This document shows, piece after piece, positions 27,164 through 35,995 of a stretch of 64,000 bases of DNA. The stretch is from Torulaspora globosa (taxonomy: Eukaryota > Ascomycota > Saccharomycetes > Saccharomycetales > Saccharomycetaceae), in contig NC_050727.1 of the NCBI RefSeq assembly GCF_014133895.1, positions 930,001 to 994,000 of the forward strand. Direction: 5' to 3'. Each line of letters opens with the position of its first letter. Position 1 is the stretch's first letter. The position numbers were made by a program, and so were the translations under genes. Below the pieces are notes generated by a model, which saw only the letters and a program-made list of their open reading frames with translations, searched no databases and was not told where the DNA came from.

Positions 27164-27787
27164 AATTACACCTGAAACGCGATCAATGACTGCGTACTAG
27201 TTTTCCAATACATCTTTCAGTGCCCATTATCGGATTAAAAGGTAGAGCTCATCGCTCATTTTTTTTCGATTTTCCAGCGTCAGTAATTACAGGCGACAGA
27301 AAGAACCTGAAACCTAAGATCGAAATATTATAGCCATCAGCAAATGCTTGGGCTAGCTGACGAATCGACGATTAAGCCTTTATAATTTTTCAGCTTTAAG
27401 AGAGAAAATCTAGCCTAAAAAATGCCTACTTCAACCGTCTCGATAGCTATGCATTATCATTTTGAAGCTCAAAAAATGTAATTTTTTGCAGACAAACCTG
27501 AATTCAGAATCTGATGGACAGGAAGGCTCACTGGAGGCTAGAAATAATATGAAAGACCTTTTAAATGATGATTCTTTGAAGAGACCGAACTTCACCAAAT
27601 CCGGGTAATGGCCTGAATTTACCGAACTTTGCTGGAATCGGTTATTATGATGACATAGACTGTTATTTGGCAGCTGTTGCCATAGTAAAGCCTCCTGTAA
27701 GGGTTGCCGATCCGGTATTGCTGCTAGAAGAACTTAGCTATTCGTCAGGCAAACTTCCAGGTGCTTCCTCCGGTGCTAGAGACGAAG
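27164..27787. promoter_or_regulatory. Divergent promoter of ADE8 and SIZ1 (624 bp)
   Basis: This AT-rich interval holds no supported gene. A Reb1 core (CGGGTAA) lies at 27602-27608. Two short upstream open frames with ATG lie before SIZ1, starting near 27513 (12 codons) and 27550 (19 codons). They could lower SIZ1 translation if the transcript starts that far upstream, which cannot be told from sequence. Confidence 0.4.
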
Positions 27788-30187
27788 ATGACGCCTAATG
27801 CGGCAGCTGGGATGGGCAGAGGTTTACATCAAGAGATACAAGAGGTCACTGCACAGATGGAAATGCTGAAGGTTCCAGAACTTAAAGCTATCTGTCGGTC
27901 GATGTCTCAGCCGATTGCAGGACGAAAGGCGGATTTGCAAGACCGCATAAGAACCTTTTTGAAAGATTCATGCACTATAGGGAACTTAGATCCATGGAGA
28001 CCCAAAGCAGTGCGAATATTGATTGAAAAGTTGAAATTGGGAGAGACTCTACCCAAATATGAGGATCTTTGGAAAACGCTGAGGACGGGTGCGTATTATC
28101 ATCCAGTGGCTACGGGCCATCAGCCCGTGAGCTCTTTAGAGCAGCCGTCTAGGACGGCTGGAGCACCGTCTCAGGTGGGACATGGATACGCAGCATGGCC
28201 CAGCGAGGTAGCGAGATCAGAAGCTCCCAAAGCTGCAGCAGCTAAACGCCCATGTCTCTATTTCAAACCGACGCCATTCTACAAGTTGATCAAACTGATA
28301 CCAGAGACAGCTCAGAAGATCAATATTACTTCGGTTAGAGGCGCTTGCATCGCCAAATTTAAACTATCGAAGGCAGATTGGACGATGCTTGAATCTGATA
28401 AGAAGTATAGACTATATCTACTATGTGGAGCATACGGAAATGCTCCTTCCGCCGCTGGCGAGTACATTCAATTCCCGCATCCCAATGAGATAAGATTCAA
28501 CAATGTACAAGTAAAGGACAACGTACGAGGTTTGAAGAATAAACTTGGTACTGCGAAGCCAGCCGATTTGACCCCATATCTGAGGCCGTATCCACAACAG
28601 AACATACTGGAAGTTGTGTACGCGTTCACCAAGAACGAATACTGCATATATTGCTATATCGTGGAGGTGGTGACACCAGAGCATCTGCTCGAGGAAGTAC
28701 TTAAAAGGCCGAAAATAATAAAAGCGGCAACATTGAATTATATCAAGAAATGTTTGAGCGAAGAGGAGGACGATCTGATAACTACTTCGACAGTAATGAC
28801 TTTGCAATGTCCCGTTTCCTATACACGAATGCGATACCCGGTAAAATCTATCATGTGCAACCATTTGCAATGCTATGATGCTCTTTGGTATATATACTCA
28901 CAGTTGCAAGTTCCAACTTGGCAATGCCCCGTTTGTCAGATTGATATAAAATTGAGTGATTTGGCCATTTGTGAGTATGTCGATGAGATTTTAAAGAATT
29001 CTAATGAAGATGTCGAGCAGGTAGAACTGTCGACGGACGGCTCATGGAGGCCATTGGAGGAAGAGTCGAATAAACCAAAAGAATCATCAAAAGCAGCAGA
29101 CACAGTTGTAAAAAAGGAATTTAGCGAAGACAGTGACGAGAATGATGTGCCCTTGTCAAAGCTTGTGGGAAATAACTCGATGACGGGAACTCCTGCCAAC
29201 GAACCGGTAGTTATATCACTTGATAGTGATACTGAAGAGAATACGAATCATGAAACAGAACAAAATGCCAACAAAGCCACTGTACAAAATACACATAATA
29301 CCAACTCAATACCGTCTGGCGGTTGGTATATGGACCATGCACCCAGTATCTCTGGTCCCACTTTAGATCCCAGAGCACATGGAACTAATACACCAACGGT
29401 TCCTCGGCAGATGATGGAAGCGAATGAGAACAGTCTCTCATTTGTAAACCGCACCCAACAAATACCCAACATACTCGGAAAAACTCCACTCAATAATGGT
29501 GAGCTACATCAGGAGGCCTCTTTACCCGAACCTGCATCACCCACTCCCATTTCAAGCAATAGGGGACAGCAAACTCCTGCCCTCTCAGCAAGCGAGAGTC
29601 CTATGGGTCTCGAAGAATGCAATCCTCAGATATCTGGCGCGGATGAACTGGCTGCATCGCCGCCTAGTCTTCGACGACCATCCAACCCACAAACGACGTC
29701 GATACTAGGGCTGACCGGACAGGTAATGAGACCGCCAGAGATCCGAGGTTCCATACCGCCTTTGACGAATAATAATGGCGATTCGAGGCCTGCAAACGGG
29801 AGTCTGCACAATGGACTCGAATACAATAATCTCATTAACGGAAATGAAAATGCGGCTGAAGTTCCTCAACTTCCACCCTTGCCCTCACGGCCTCTCGCCT
29901 CTAACATAGGCAATGCAAGATTAGACAGTCCTGTGCAGGGGAGCGGTCCATTAGCAAGTCCGACCGGCGGCCCACTTCCTCCGGCGCACCCAAGAGGCAG
30001 AAGGCCCATCGTATCGCCATTCATACCGAAAAAACCGTATCTGAACCTTTTACCCCAGAAAAGACATATAGCAAACACCTCACCTCCTTCTCCCAACAGT
30101 TTTGGTGCTGAACCACACGCGCTGGGTACCTCAGCATCTGAAGGGTTGATGCGATCGGACGATGTCATAGACTTGACATCAGATTAG
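27788..30187 (+). CDS. SIZ1: PIAS-type SUMO E3 ligase
   Basis: A 799-residue ligase that passes SUMO (Smt3) from Ubc9 to targets such as septins and PCNA. In order: a SAP DNA-binding motif (about 24-58, LKVPELKAICRSMSQPIAGRKADLQDRI), a PINIT domain (about 150-300), an SP-RING (about 335-400, LQCPVSYTRMRYPVKSIMCNHLQCYDA and WQCPVCQ), then a low-complexity tail rich in Ser, Pro and Asn. Two SUMO-interacting motifs are visible: PVVISLDSDTEE and the extreme C-terminus DDVIDLTSD. The tail is shorter than in S. cerevisiae Siz1 (904 aa). A single copy serves for the pair SIZ1 (YDR409W) and NFI1 (YOR156C), so either name could apply. Confidence 0.92.
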   Translation: MTPNAAAGMGRGLHQEIQEVTAQMEMLKVPELKAICRSMSQPIAGRKADLQDRIRTFLKDSCTIGNLDPWRPKAVRILIEKLKLGETLPKYEDLWKTLRTGAYYHPVATGHQPVSSLEQPSRTAGAPSQVGHGYAAWPSEVARSEAPKAAAAKRPCLYFKPTPFYKLIKLIPETAQKINITSVRGACIAKFKLSKADWTMLESDKKYRLYLLCGAYGNAPSAAGEYIQFPHPNEIRFNNVQVKDNVRGLKNKLGTAKPADLTPYLRPYPQQNILEVVYAFTKNEYCIYCYIVEVVTPEHLLEEVLKRPKIIKAATLNYIKKCLSEEEDDLITTSTVMTLQCPVSYTRMRYPVKSIMCNHLQCYDALWYIYSQLQVPTWQCPVCQIDIKLSDLAICEYVDEILKNSNEDVEQVELSTDGSWRPLEEESNKPKESSKAADTVVKKEFSEDSDENDVPLSKLVGNNSMTGTPANEPVVISLDSDTEENTNHETEQNANKATVQNTHNTNSIPSGGWYMDHAPSISGPTLDPRAHGTNTPTVPRQMMEANENSLSFVNRTQQIPNILGKTPLNNGELHQEASLPEPASPTPISSNRGQQTPALSASESPMGLEECNPQISGADELAASPPSLRRPSNPQTTSILGLTGQVMRPPEIRGSIPPLTNNNGDSRPANGSLHNGLEYNNLINGNENAAEVPQLPPLPSRPLASNIGNARLDSPVQGSGPLASPTGGPLPPAHPRGRRPIVSPFIPKKPYLNLLPQKRHIANTSPPSPNSFGAEPHALGTSASEGLMRSDDVIDLTSD

Positions 30188-30237
30188 CCAATTATCCACA
30201 GCCCTACCCGGGTACATACATAGTAGTGATAAATAGG

Positions 30238-30972
30238 TTATTTAATGAAAGGGATTCGAACCGGAACGCCATTCCGGTAACGCACGTAGTCATTCCCAAA
30301 GAATTCGATCAGATACGACTCTTCCGACGCAATCCGAGCACTGAAGAACCTCCATAACACGATGGCAAACAGCACAAAGGAAACCGGGTTCAACAGCACC
30401 ATCTGAGTGCCCAGCGCCCACCAGAAGAACCCAAAATAACTTGGATGTCTCAGCCAGCGGTAGATACCATGCTTCACCAGAATATGATCTTCTCGTCTCT
30501 CCTTCTCCAGGACATGTGAGAATGAACTGCTTGCCGTAACCATGGCCCACGATCTGGCCGCCTGACCGCCTAAAATGAAGACGTATCCCAAAACAACCAC
30601 GACGGATGCCACACGAGAGTCTCTGCCGGTCTTGAAACCTGGCGCATAAACATACTCAATCAATGTCTCCAGTATAGCCAATGTGTGGCATGCAATATAT
30701 TCCACACCGTTGTTCAACAGAAAAGAGTCCACGTTGACCTTCGTCGGGTTATATCTCGCTGTGATATAGTACTCCAAGAAATGGAACAGACACAGAAACA
30801 CAATGTAAAGATGGAAATTCTTCAGTCTTACCAATGCCAATGACCCCAAAAAGATGCCCAGAACGACACCAAGCCCAAAAGCTGTCCTAGAAACTTCGTA
30901 CAACGGGTTCTTCCTTATATCTGCGTATCCGGTACTCGTCCCAGCCACCCGACGTCCATTTTGCTCAACCAT
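30238..30972 (-). CDS. STE14: Protein-S-isoprenylcysteine O-methyltransferase
   Basis: A 244-residue multipass ER membrane enzyme (S. cerevisiae 239 aa). It methylates the C-terminal prenylated cysteine of CaaX proteins such as Ras and a-factor. The conserved catalytic end is present: KHGIYRWLRHPSYFGFFWWALGTQ, then an EE pair (SEESYLIEFFGNDYVRYRNGVPVRIPFIK). The ATG at 30972 is used; the frame runs on to 31014 only through TTG. Synteny: SIZ1-STE14-DFM1 as in YDR409-411, with VPS71 and CAT2 set in between. Confidence 0.95.
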   Translation of the reverse strand: MVEQNGRRVAGTSTGYADIRKNPLYEVSRTAFGLGVVLGIFLGSLALVRLKNFHLYIVFLCLFHFLEYYITARYNPTKVNVDSFLLNNGVEYIACHTLAILETLIEYVYAPGFKTGRDSRVASVVVVLGYVFILGGQAARSWAMVTASSSFSHVLEKERREDHILVKHGIYRWLRHPSYFGFFWWALGTQMVLLNPVSFVLFAIVLWRFFSARIASEESYLIEFFGNDYVRYRNGVPVRIPFIK

Positions 30973-31089
30973 TGCGCCCTCCAGGTCTGCTACTGCAGTT
31001 TTCTCGATGGTCAAGGTGCTTTAAACTTCAGTGATTCCTTAAAGCGCAGCGCAGCGAAGAAAAAAATGATAGCGCCGCACGCTAAACGT

Positions 31090-31836
31090 TCAGCGATGAA
31101 CACATCTGGTCTCATTGTGTAAGTTGAAGCATCTTAGAGAGCATATCTTGCTTCCGCAGTGGATACAACTTGAAATGCTATCGTATCCGCCACACACGGA
31201 ACATGTAGTTATCACTGGAAGCACTTTGAAAAATTTCTTGTTGGTGACATTGTGGTAGATGATACTCTTGTTGACCTGATCCAGCGTCTCCAGGTAGCTT
31301 TGCAAGGATCTTTTCGACGACAGGGTCTTCTTCAACGCGACGATCCTGTTGGTGTTCTTCTTTTTGGGCACCGGAGGCTTTGTCGAACGATAGGTAAGAT
31401 GGATGTTCTTCGGAATCTCGATCTTGTTCTTGTGTCTTATGGAGGAGCCACCGCCGCCGGCGGTGTTGCTGGCGGCGTCGATTCTGTTTCTATTGATCCC
31501 GGTTATGGCGCCGAGTAGCGAGGGGACATCGACCAGGTCCTTCTGGTTCTCGGTGTCCAGCTCCATACATCGCTTCTTGGACTGGATGATCTGTTGCTGG
31601 GTGTACTTGTCGAGGATGGAGCCCTCGTTTGAAGCTGCCGTGTCTTCGGCATCCTGTCGCTGGGTGTATAGCTTGCTTTCAAGGTCGGCCAGCGAATAGT
31701 TCACACGCTTGGTCGAGCGGTAGGCACTAGATGTCTTGGTGACTTTGCTCCTGGCATGAGAGGCAACCTGGGAGTCTAGCGACGTATAGTAGACGTTCGG
31801 GTCATAAGTCTTCTTGTTGATTTCTTCCACCAGCAT
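31090..31836 (-). CDS. VPS71: SWR1 complex subunit Vps71/Swc6
   Basis: A 248-residue nuclear protein (S. cerevisiae 280 aa) of the SWR1 chromatin remodeller that installs histone H2A.Z. The C-terminal zf-HIT domain is intact: CSVCGGYDSISSCIHCGSKICSLRCFNLHNETRC. The N-terminus (LVEEINKKTYDPNVYYTSLD, RVNYSLADLESKLY) and the NTNRIVALKKTLSSKR block match Vps71. It corresponds to YML041C, next to CAT2 as in S. cerevisiae chromosome XIII, though there the pair is convergent and here it is tandem, so one gene was flipped in one lineage. Confidence 0.93.
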   Translation of the reverse strand: MLVEEINKKTYDPNVYYTSLDSQVASHARSKVTKTSSAYRSTKRVNYSLADLESKLYTQRQDAEDTAASNEGSILDKYTQQQIIQSKKRCMELDTENQKDLVDVPSLLGAITGINRNRIDAASNTAGGGGSSIRHKNKIEIPKNIHLTYRSTKPPVPKKKNTNRIVALKKTLSSKRSLQSYLETLDQVNKSIIYHNVTNKKFFKVLPVITTCSVCGGYDSISSCIHCGSKICSLRCFNLHNETRCVHR

Positions 31837-31944
31837 CGTTGTCCAACTGCCCCAGTGGTGGGTTTGTCTGACGGTTTTTCGTTATAAGTCGTTAAGCAGG
31901 CGTTATACGTTATCTAGAACTATAAAGCTCAAAGAGGCTGCGAG

Positions 31945-33918
31945 TCATAATTTGGCCTTGATATTCTCCTGAGCATCCAGTGCGTCGTGTAGCTCATCAG
32001 CAGCGAGTGTCAAATAGTAGTGCAGTTTGTCAACGCTGAGGCCGCTGGGCAGTGGTTTGTTTACTATGTTGATGTGTAACCAGTCGTCATTTAGCATGTA
32101 AGCCAGGCCGAACCCGTTGTCGTTGACTTGAGACCAGCCGTAGCCGTCGAAAAGCTCACTAGAGAGTTGAGAAGTGGATATTAGCCATGTCGAAGAGTAG
32201 TTGAACAACGGATTTGAGAAAAGCGGCGGCGTGGGATCGCCGGGCTTCAACATGTTTTTCATACCAAAGAAATGACGGTCAATGCCAAGACCTGCTGCAG
32301 CAGCCTTCAGGTAGTTGGAGTGGTACTTTGCAGATTCTCTCAAGAGCATTATCTTATCTTTGGGGGAGACGTCTGGGTCCTGCCAGCCCGTTACGAAGTT
32401 GTGGGACGCTTCAGAGACAGATCTACCGGTTTCGGTCCGTCCTTTGAAAAACATCCTGGTGGAGGCAGCTTCATAAGTTGGTAGCTGCTTGCCCAGATAT
32501 TTGTACACCGCAAGCTGCATCACCTGCTGGATGAACGCGTCTGGAGACATGCCATGCTTCTTGATTAATTTCTTTCCGAATCGGTTGTAGTGCCAGACGC
32601 GCAAATCGTGTTCCCCGATGACTTTTTCGAACGCTTGGCGAGCTGTATTGATCCATTGCTTCACGGGTGGGGTGACCAGGAATGGCAAGTGAGTGACAGT
32701 ACCGCGTTGCTCGGAAGGCTTACGAACAGCTTCAACGAAAGCGGATGGATTCAGTTTTGCCATTTCTTGCACCACGTAGTGGTTTAAGAAGCAGGTTGGG
32801 GTGCCATCCATCTTTGAATGTTCGTTAACGGAACCGGAAGAACCATTTTGCGTGACGACGAACTGTAACGATTTGTCGAAATATCTGTTATAACCATTAC
32901 CGTGCCAGGTGTTTCTAGACTTTTCCTCAAAGGTGACAGGATTGGCATCGTCCAATGCCACTATATAGGAAGCCCTGTGGATGGTCTCCAACGAGTGCTG
33001 AGAAAGCGGATTCTTGATCAGCTCCTGGTACGCTACTCGCCACTGATCACGGGGCAACGATGTCAAAAAGCCGATACCAGAATTTGTCTCGCATTGCAAA
33101 TGAGCGCTCTTGGCATTAACGATCGAGTAAAGCTGAGACCAAATCTCGTTTGGCGATAGAGGCTTATTGGTTTGCGGATCATGAGTCGTAACTTTGTAGA
33201 AATTGCCCTTGAAGGCCACGACGATGAAATTATTTTCGTAAATTGAGTAGAAGATGTTAGTGTCACGATTATCCTGTGGCGGCCCCGGCAACCTGCTTGT
33301 GTTGAACATGAGATGGAAACTGTTCATGCAAAAGGGGGTGCCCCTAATCACCTCGGGAGGCAGGGATTCATCTTTCAAAGCTTCAATAAAATTTGACACC
33401 GTCACAATGATAGCCGTCGCTTTCATCAAAGGATCCGACTCAATCGCCTTGTGGCTGATAGGCAACGGTTTGTGGCAGTAAAAATACGATACATAAGGTA
33501 TCACAGGATCGTTGTACTCCAAGTAAGATTGATTATCCCAAAACTCAGACATCCAATTCCTTCTCGTGGAAGCGAATTCCACCAATCTCTGCTGCAAAAC
33601 TGGGCCCATATGCTCAGCGAAATCCTTGCAAAGCATCTCTTGTCTGCTATACTCAGCGGGATCGCCGCAATACGGCTTGATTGTCTGCAAATACTTGTTC
33701 AACGTAGCACCAAGCTCAGGAACCACTAAGGAGGGCAATTTTGACTGCTGTGAAAACGTTGAACCCTTGTACCCGGGTCTCGCATTCTGGTACGACTTGT
33801 TATCCTTCAGAGCCCAGTAGTGCTCGCCATTCTGTGTCTCGAACGGAAACCTCTGTAAAACATGTGAGCTCATACTTCTTTCTAAAAACCTTGAAGATCG
33901 TCTCCAGCACACTTTCAT
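31945..33918 (-). CDS. CAT2: Carnitine O-acetyltransferase, mitochondrial and peroxisomal
   Basis: A 657-residue acetyltransferase (S. cerevisiae 670 aa) that moves acetyl groups between CoA and carnitine so that acetyl units can cross organelle membranes. The catalytic His lies in NEHSKMDGTPT, and TWLISTSQLSSELFDGYGWSQVNDNGFGLAY is the family's C-terminal signature. The protein ends in AKL, a peroxisomal type 1 signal. The first residues (MKVCWRRSSRFLERS) form a basic presequence. A second in-frame ATG at 33873 (Met16 of the longer form) would remove it. The codon before 33918 is GTG and is not taken as start. Confidence 0.96.
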   Translation of the reverse strand: MKVCWRRSSRFLERSMSSHVLQRFPFETQNGEHYWALKDNKSYQNARPGYKGSTFSQQSKLPSLVVPELGATLNKYLQTIKPYCGDPAEYSRQEMLCKDFAEHMGPVLQQRLVEFASTRRNWMSEFWDNQSYLEYNDPVIPYVSYFYCHKPLPISHKAIESDPLMKATAIIVTVSNFIEALKDESLPPEVIRGTPFCMNSFHLMFNTSRLPGPPQDNRDTNIFYSIYENNFIVVAFKGNFYKVTTHDPQTNKPLSPNEIWSQLYSIVNAKSAHLQCETNSGIGFLTSLPRDQWRVAYQELIKNPLSQHSLETIHRASYIVALDDANPVTFEEKSRNTWHGNGYNRYFDKSLQFVVTQNGSSGSVNEHSKMDGTPTCFLNHYVVQEMAKLNPSAFVEAVRKPSEQRGTVTHLPFLVTPPVKQWINTARQAFEKVIGEHDLRVWHYNRFGKKLIKKHGMSPDAFIQQVMQLAVYKYLGKQLPTYEAASTRMFFKGRTETGRSVSEASHNFVTGWQDPDVSPKDKIMLLRESAKYHSNYLKAAAAGLGIDRHFFGMKNMLKPGDPTPPLFSNPLFNYSSTWLISTSQLSSELFDGYGWSQVNDNGFGLAYMLNDDWLHINIVNKPLPSGLSVDKLHYYLTLAADELHDALDAQENIKAKL

Positions 33919-34053
33919 CACAAAAGGGGAAAACGCAAGAAGAGCTTCGCACTTGACCCGACTATCGACCGCGTCTGAAGTCAGCTACCAGACCATCATC
34001 ACCGGTATATATATGACAAGGATCGGTGTCCTAGTCACTCAGATCGCTATTAT

Positions 34054-34060
34054 TGAGTCA
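34054..34060. promoter_or_regulatory. TGAGTCA (Gcn4/AP-1 type) motif before CAT2
   Basis: A perfect pseudo-palindromic TGAGTCA, the core bound by Gcn4 and recognised weakly by Yap1, lies 136 bp upstream of the CAT2 ATG in a 234 bp promoter. A run TATATATA lies closer to the gene at about 34003-34010. A 7-mer may be fortuitous. Confidence 0.3.
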
Positions 34061-34152
34061 TGCACTAGTGCTCGGTGCAACGGATAATCTCCGGCGCGTC
34101 CCCGTAGGTTTTGGCAGCTCGTACACAGCGATGATAATACCGATTCGACGGA

Positions 34153-35085
34153 TTAGCTACCGAGTCGCTGACCGTTCCCAGGGAAGAACGCTGGTCGATG
34201 GTTGGTAGCTGTATTGGCGGCACGTTGGGTTGTGGATGACGAGGGCGATGCAGTGTAAGCGGACGTTGTGGCAGATGACGGACCTGGGGTATCCTTGAAG
34301 CCTAGTTTCTGACCGCCTCGAGGGCGACCGCTTGACTTGGCATTTCTCAGGTCCTGGGACTCTTGTAGTAGGCTTTTGATGAATTGTGGTGCTCCGAACT
34401 TGCCGTTGGGGAAAATACCGTAGTATTCGTTTGGCGAGCGGACGAGCCAGCCGTAGAACGGCCCCAGCGTACCCGTATCCAGGCACGCATAGAGATAGCC
34501 TGTCAGAAAGCCGACCAGACAGACGACGTAATCACGGTTCCCAAAGGCAAAGGCCATGAACAGCTGCAGTATGGGGTAGTATTTACCCCAGACGGGGAAC
34601 AGGCCGTAGAACAACACTTTCACGTTCGAGTTGTCCATGGACCAGGTGAAAGTGAGACACGATACGATGCCGCTTGTGAGAACCATCGATTCGCTAGCGC
34701 CGCAGAGCAGCGTCAGTGTCAACGAGATGGTCGTCACGCAGAAGACCAAGTAAAACAGGTAATCCAGCGGCTTCCTGCGCGACTCCAAGTCCGAAGAGCA
34801 CGAATAAATGGTGTAGAGCTCCAGCATGGCGGGTAGCGCTTCGAAGGGAAGAATCAAACATGAAGTGAACGGCCTCCAAACCTGCAAGTGGCCCGCCACC
34901 TCGTTGAACTGGTACAATAGCGCTCCAGTCTTCACAATCCGTAACCGGATTAGCAGCGTCATCACTACGGCGCTCGAGATCAGGTAGCGTGTCACGATCG
35001 GAATTCCAAACAAAACCTGCAGCGGGCTGTTGTCATTTCTTCCTCTACCCGAACTATTCCTTAACGTGTGGATATTGTCACTCAT
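34153..35085 (-). CDS. DFM1: Derlin-family ERAD protein Dfm1
   Basis: A 310-residue ER membrane pseudo-rhomboid (S. cerevisiae 341 aa) that retrotranslocates misfolded membrane proteins and recruits Cdc48. The derlin WR motif appears in LQVWRPFTSCL, and about six hydrophobic helices follow. The cytosolic tail is rich in Ser, Thr and Ala and ends with a clear SHP box for Cdc48 binding (FFPGNGQRLGS), with a weaker one before it (GGQKLGF). The ATG at 35085 is the first; the frame reaches 35100 with TTG. It corresponds to YDR411C and is divergent from RRP17. Confidence 0.92.
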   Translation of the reverse strand: MSDNIHTLRNSSGRGRNDNSPLQVLFGIPIVTRYLISSAVVMTLLIRLRIVKTGALLYQFNEVAGHLQVWRPFTSCLILPFEALPAMLELYTIYSCSSDLESRRKPLDYLFYLVFCVTTISLTLTLLCGASESMVLTSGIVSCLTFTWSMDNSNVKVLFYGLFPVWGKYYPILQLFMAFAFGNRDYVVCLVGFLTGYLYACLDTGTLGPFYGWLVRSPNEYYGIFPNGKFGAPQFIKSLLQESQDLRNAKSSGRPRGGQKLGFKDTPGPSSATTSAYTASPSSSTTQRAANTATNHRPAFFPGNGQRLGS

Positions 35086-35178
35086 TGGCTTCACGTTCAA
35101 TCGCTTGCCAGGGTTTACAGTGCTGATCTGGCTATGTTTATAGTGTGAGCTGCTCTCTTATATAGTTCTGACTACCCG

Positions 35179-35185
35179 TTACCCG
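35179..35185 (-). promoter_or_regulatory. Reb1-type site, DFM1-RRP17 promoter
   Basis: TTACCCG (Reb1 core) lies midway in the 231 bp divergent promoter. The bases just before it (TACCCG) give a half-repeat of the same motif. Confidence 0.45.
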
Positions 35186-35316
35186 CCTTGGACTTGGGCT
35201 ACTTAGCAGAGCTGAAAAATTAGATCAATGGCTCATCGCTATTGAAGCTCATCGCATTGGAATTTACGGTCGTTGTGAGCCTCGTAGGATCAATTGCGTG
35301 GAGGGTTTCGAGTAGA

Positions 35317-35991
35317 ATGTGTGCTGCTCGATCAAATAGACAGATATTGTCTCAGGGCAAAAATTATGCTGATAAGAAGCTGAAAAAATTCGGTACTGAT
35401 GAGGTATCGTTTGATAAAGATAGTCGGTTAGAGTATCTGACTGGGTTCCATAAACGTAAGTTGCAGAGACAGAAGAAAGCAAAAGAGTTTATTAAGGAGC
35501 AAGAGAGGTTGAACAAGATTGAAGAGCGAAAAAATATACGTGATGAAAGAAAGAGACAATTGGATGAAAGATTACGAAATTTCAAGCAAGGTTTGGAGTT
35601 GGGCAGTGAAGGAGATGATAGCGATGATGCTGAGGGGAAAGAAGAAGAGGAGGCTGAAGAGTGGAATGGGTTTGAATCTGATTGTGAAGAGGCCGCGGTG
35701 AAACCGATTTTGAAGACCGTTTACTCGGATAACTCTTCTGTGAGCGTAGAGACGTTGGAAGCCAACGATAATTTTGCATATTTGGCCAAGATCAACAACG
35801 TAGACTTGAATGAAAGCGATAAAGTGCTGAAACAAAGTATAGTGAGAGCCGGGAAATATGCCAAGTTCCTGGGTATGGCGGACAAGGACACCGAAAAGAC
35901 CAAACAGAAGAAGAAGAAATTCAGATATCTGACCAAGAGCGAAAGAAAGAGGAACCAGTACAAGGCAAATTCCAATAAGAGAAGGAGATGA
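35317..35991 (+). CDS. RRP17: rRNA-processing exonuclease Rrp17
   Basis: A 224-residue nucleolar protein (S. cerevisiae 235 aa) of the Nop25/Rrp17 family, a 5'-3' exonuclease in 5.8S and 25S rRNA maturation. The conserved opening SNRQILSQGKNYADKKLKKFGTDEVSFDKDSRLEYLTGFHKRKLQRQKKA is present, then a Lys/Glu-rich coiled coil, an acidic patch and a basic tail ending NKRRR. The first ATG in frame is 35317 (MCAARSNRQ); earlier codons of the frame include only TTG. A five-codon upstream frame starts at 35228. Confidence 0.92.
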   Translation: MCAARSNRQILSQGKNYADKKLKKFGTDEVSFDKDSRLEYLTGFHKRKLQRQKKAKEFIKEQERLNKIEERKNIRDERKRQLDERLRNFKQGLELGSEGDDSDDAEGKEEEEAEEWNGFESDCEEAAVKPILKTVYSDNSSVSVETLEANDNFAYLAKINNVDLNESDKVLKQSIVRAGKYAKFLGMADKDTEKTKQKKKKFRYLTKSERKRNQYKANSNKRRR

Positions 35992-35995
35992 ACGT

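Noticed and set aside
30242..30256. Perfect Pol III B-box-like GGTTCGAATCC on the bottom strand
   Set aside because: It encodes the conserved PVRIPF end of STE14, and no A box or tRNA fold surrounds it.
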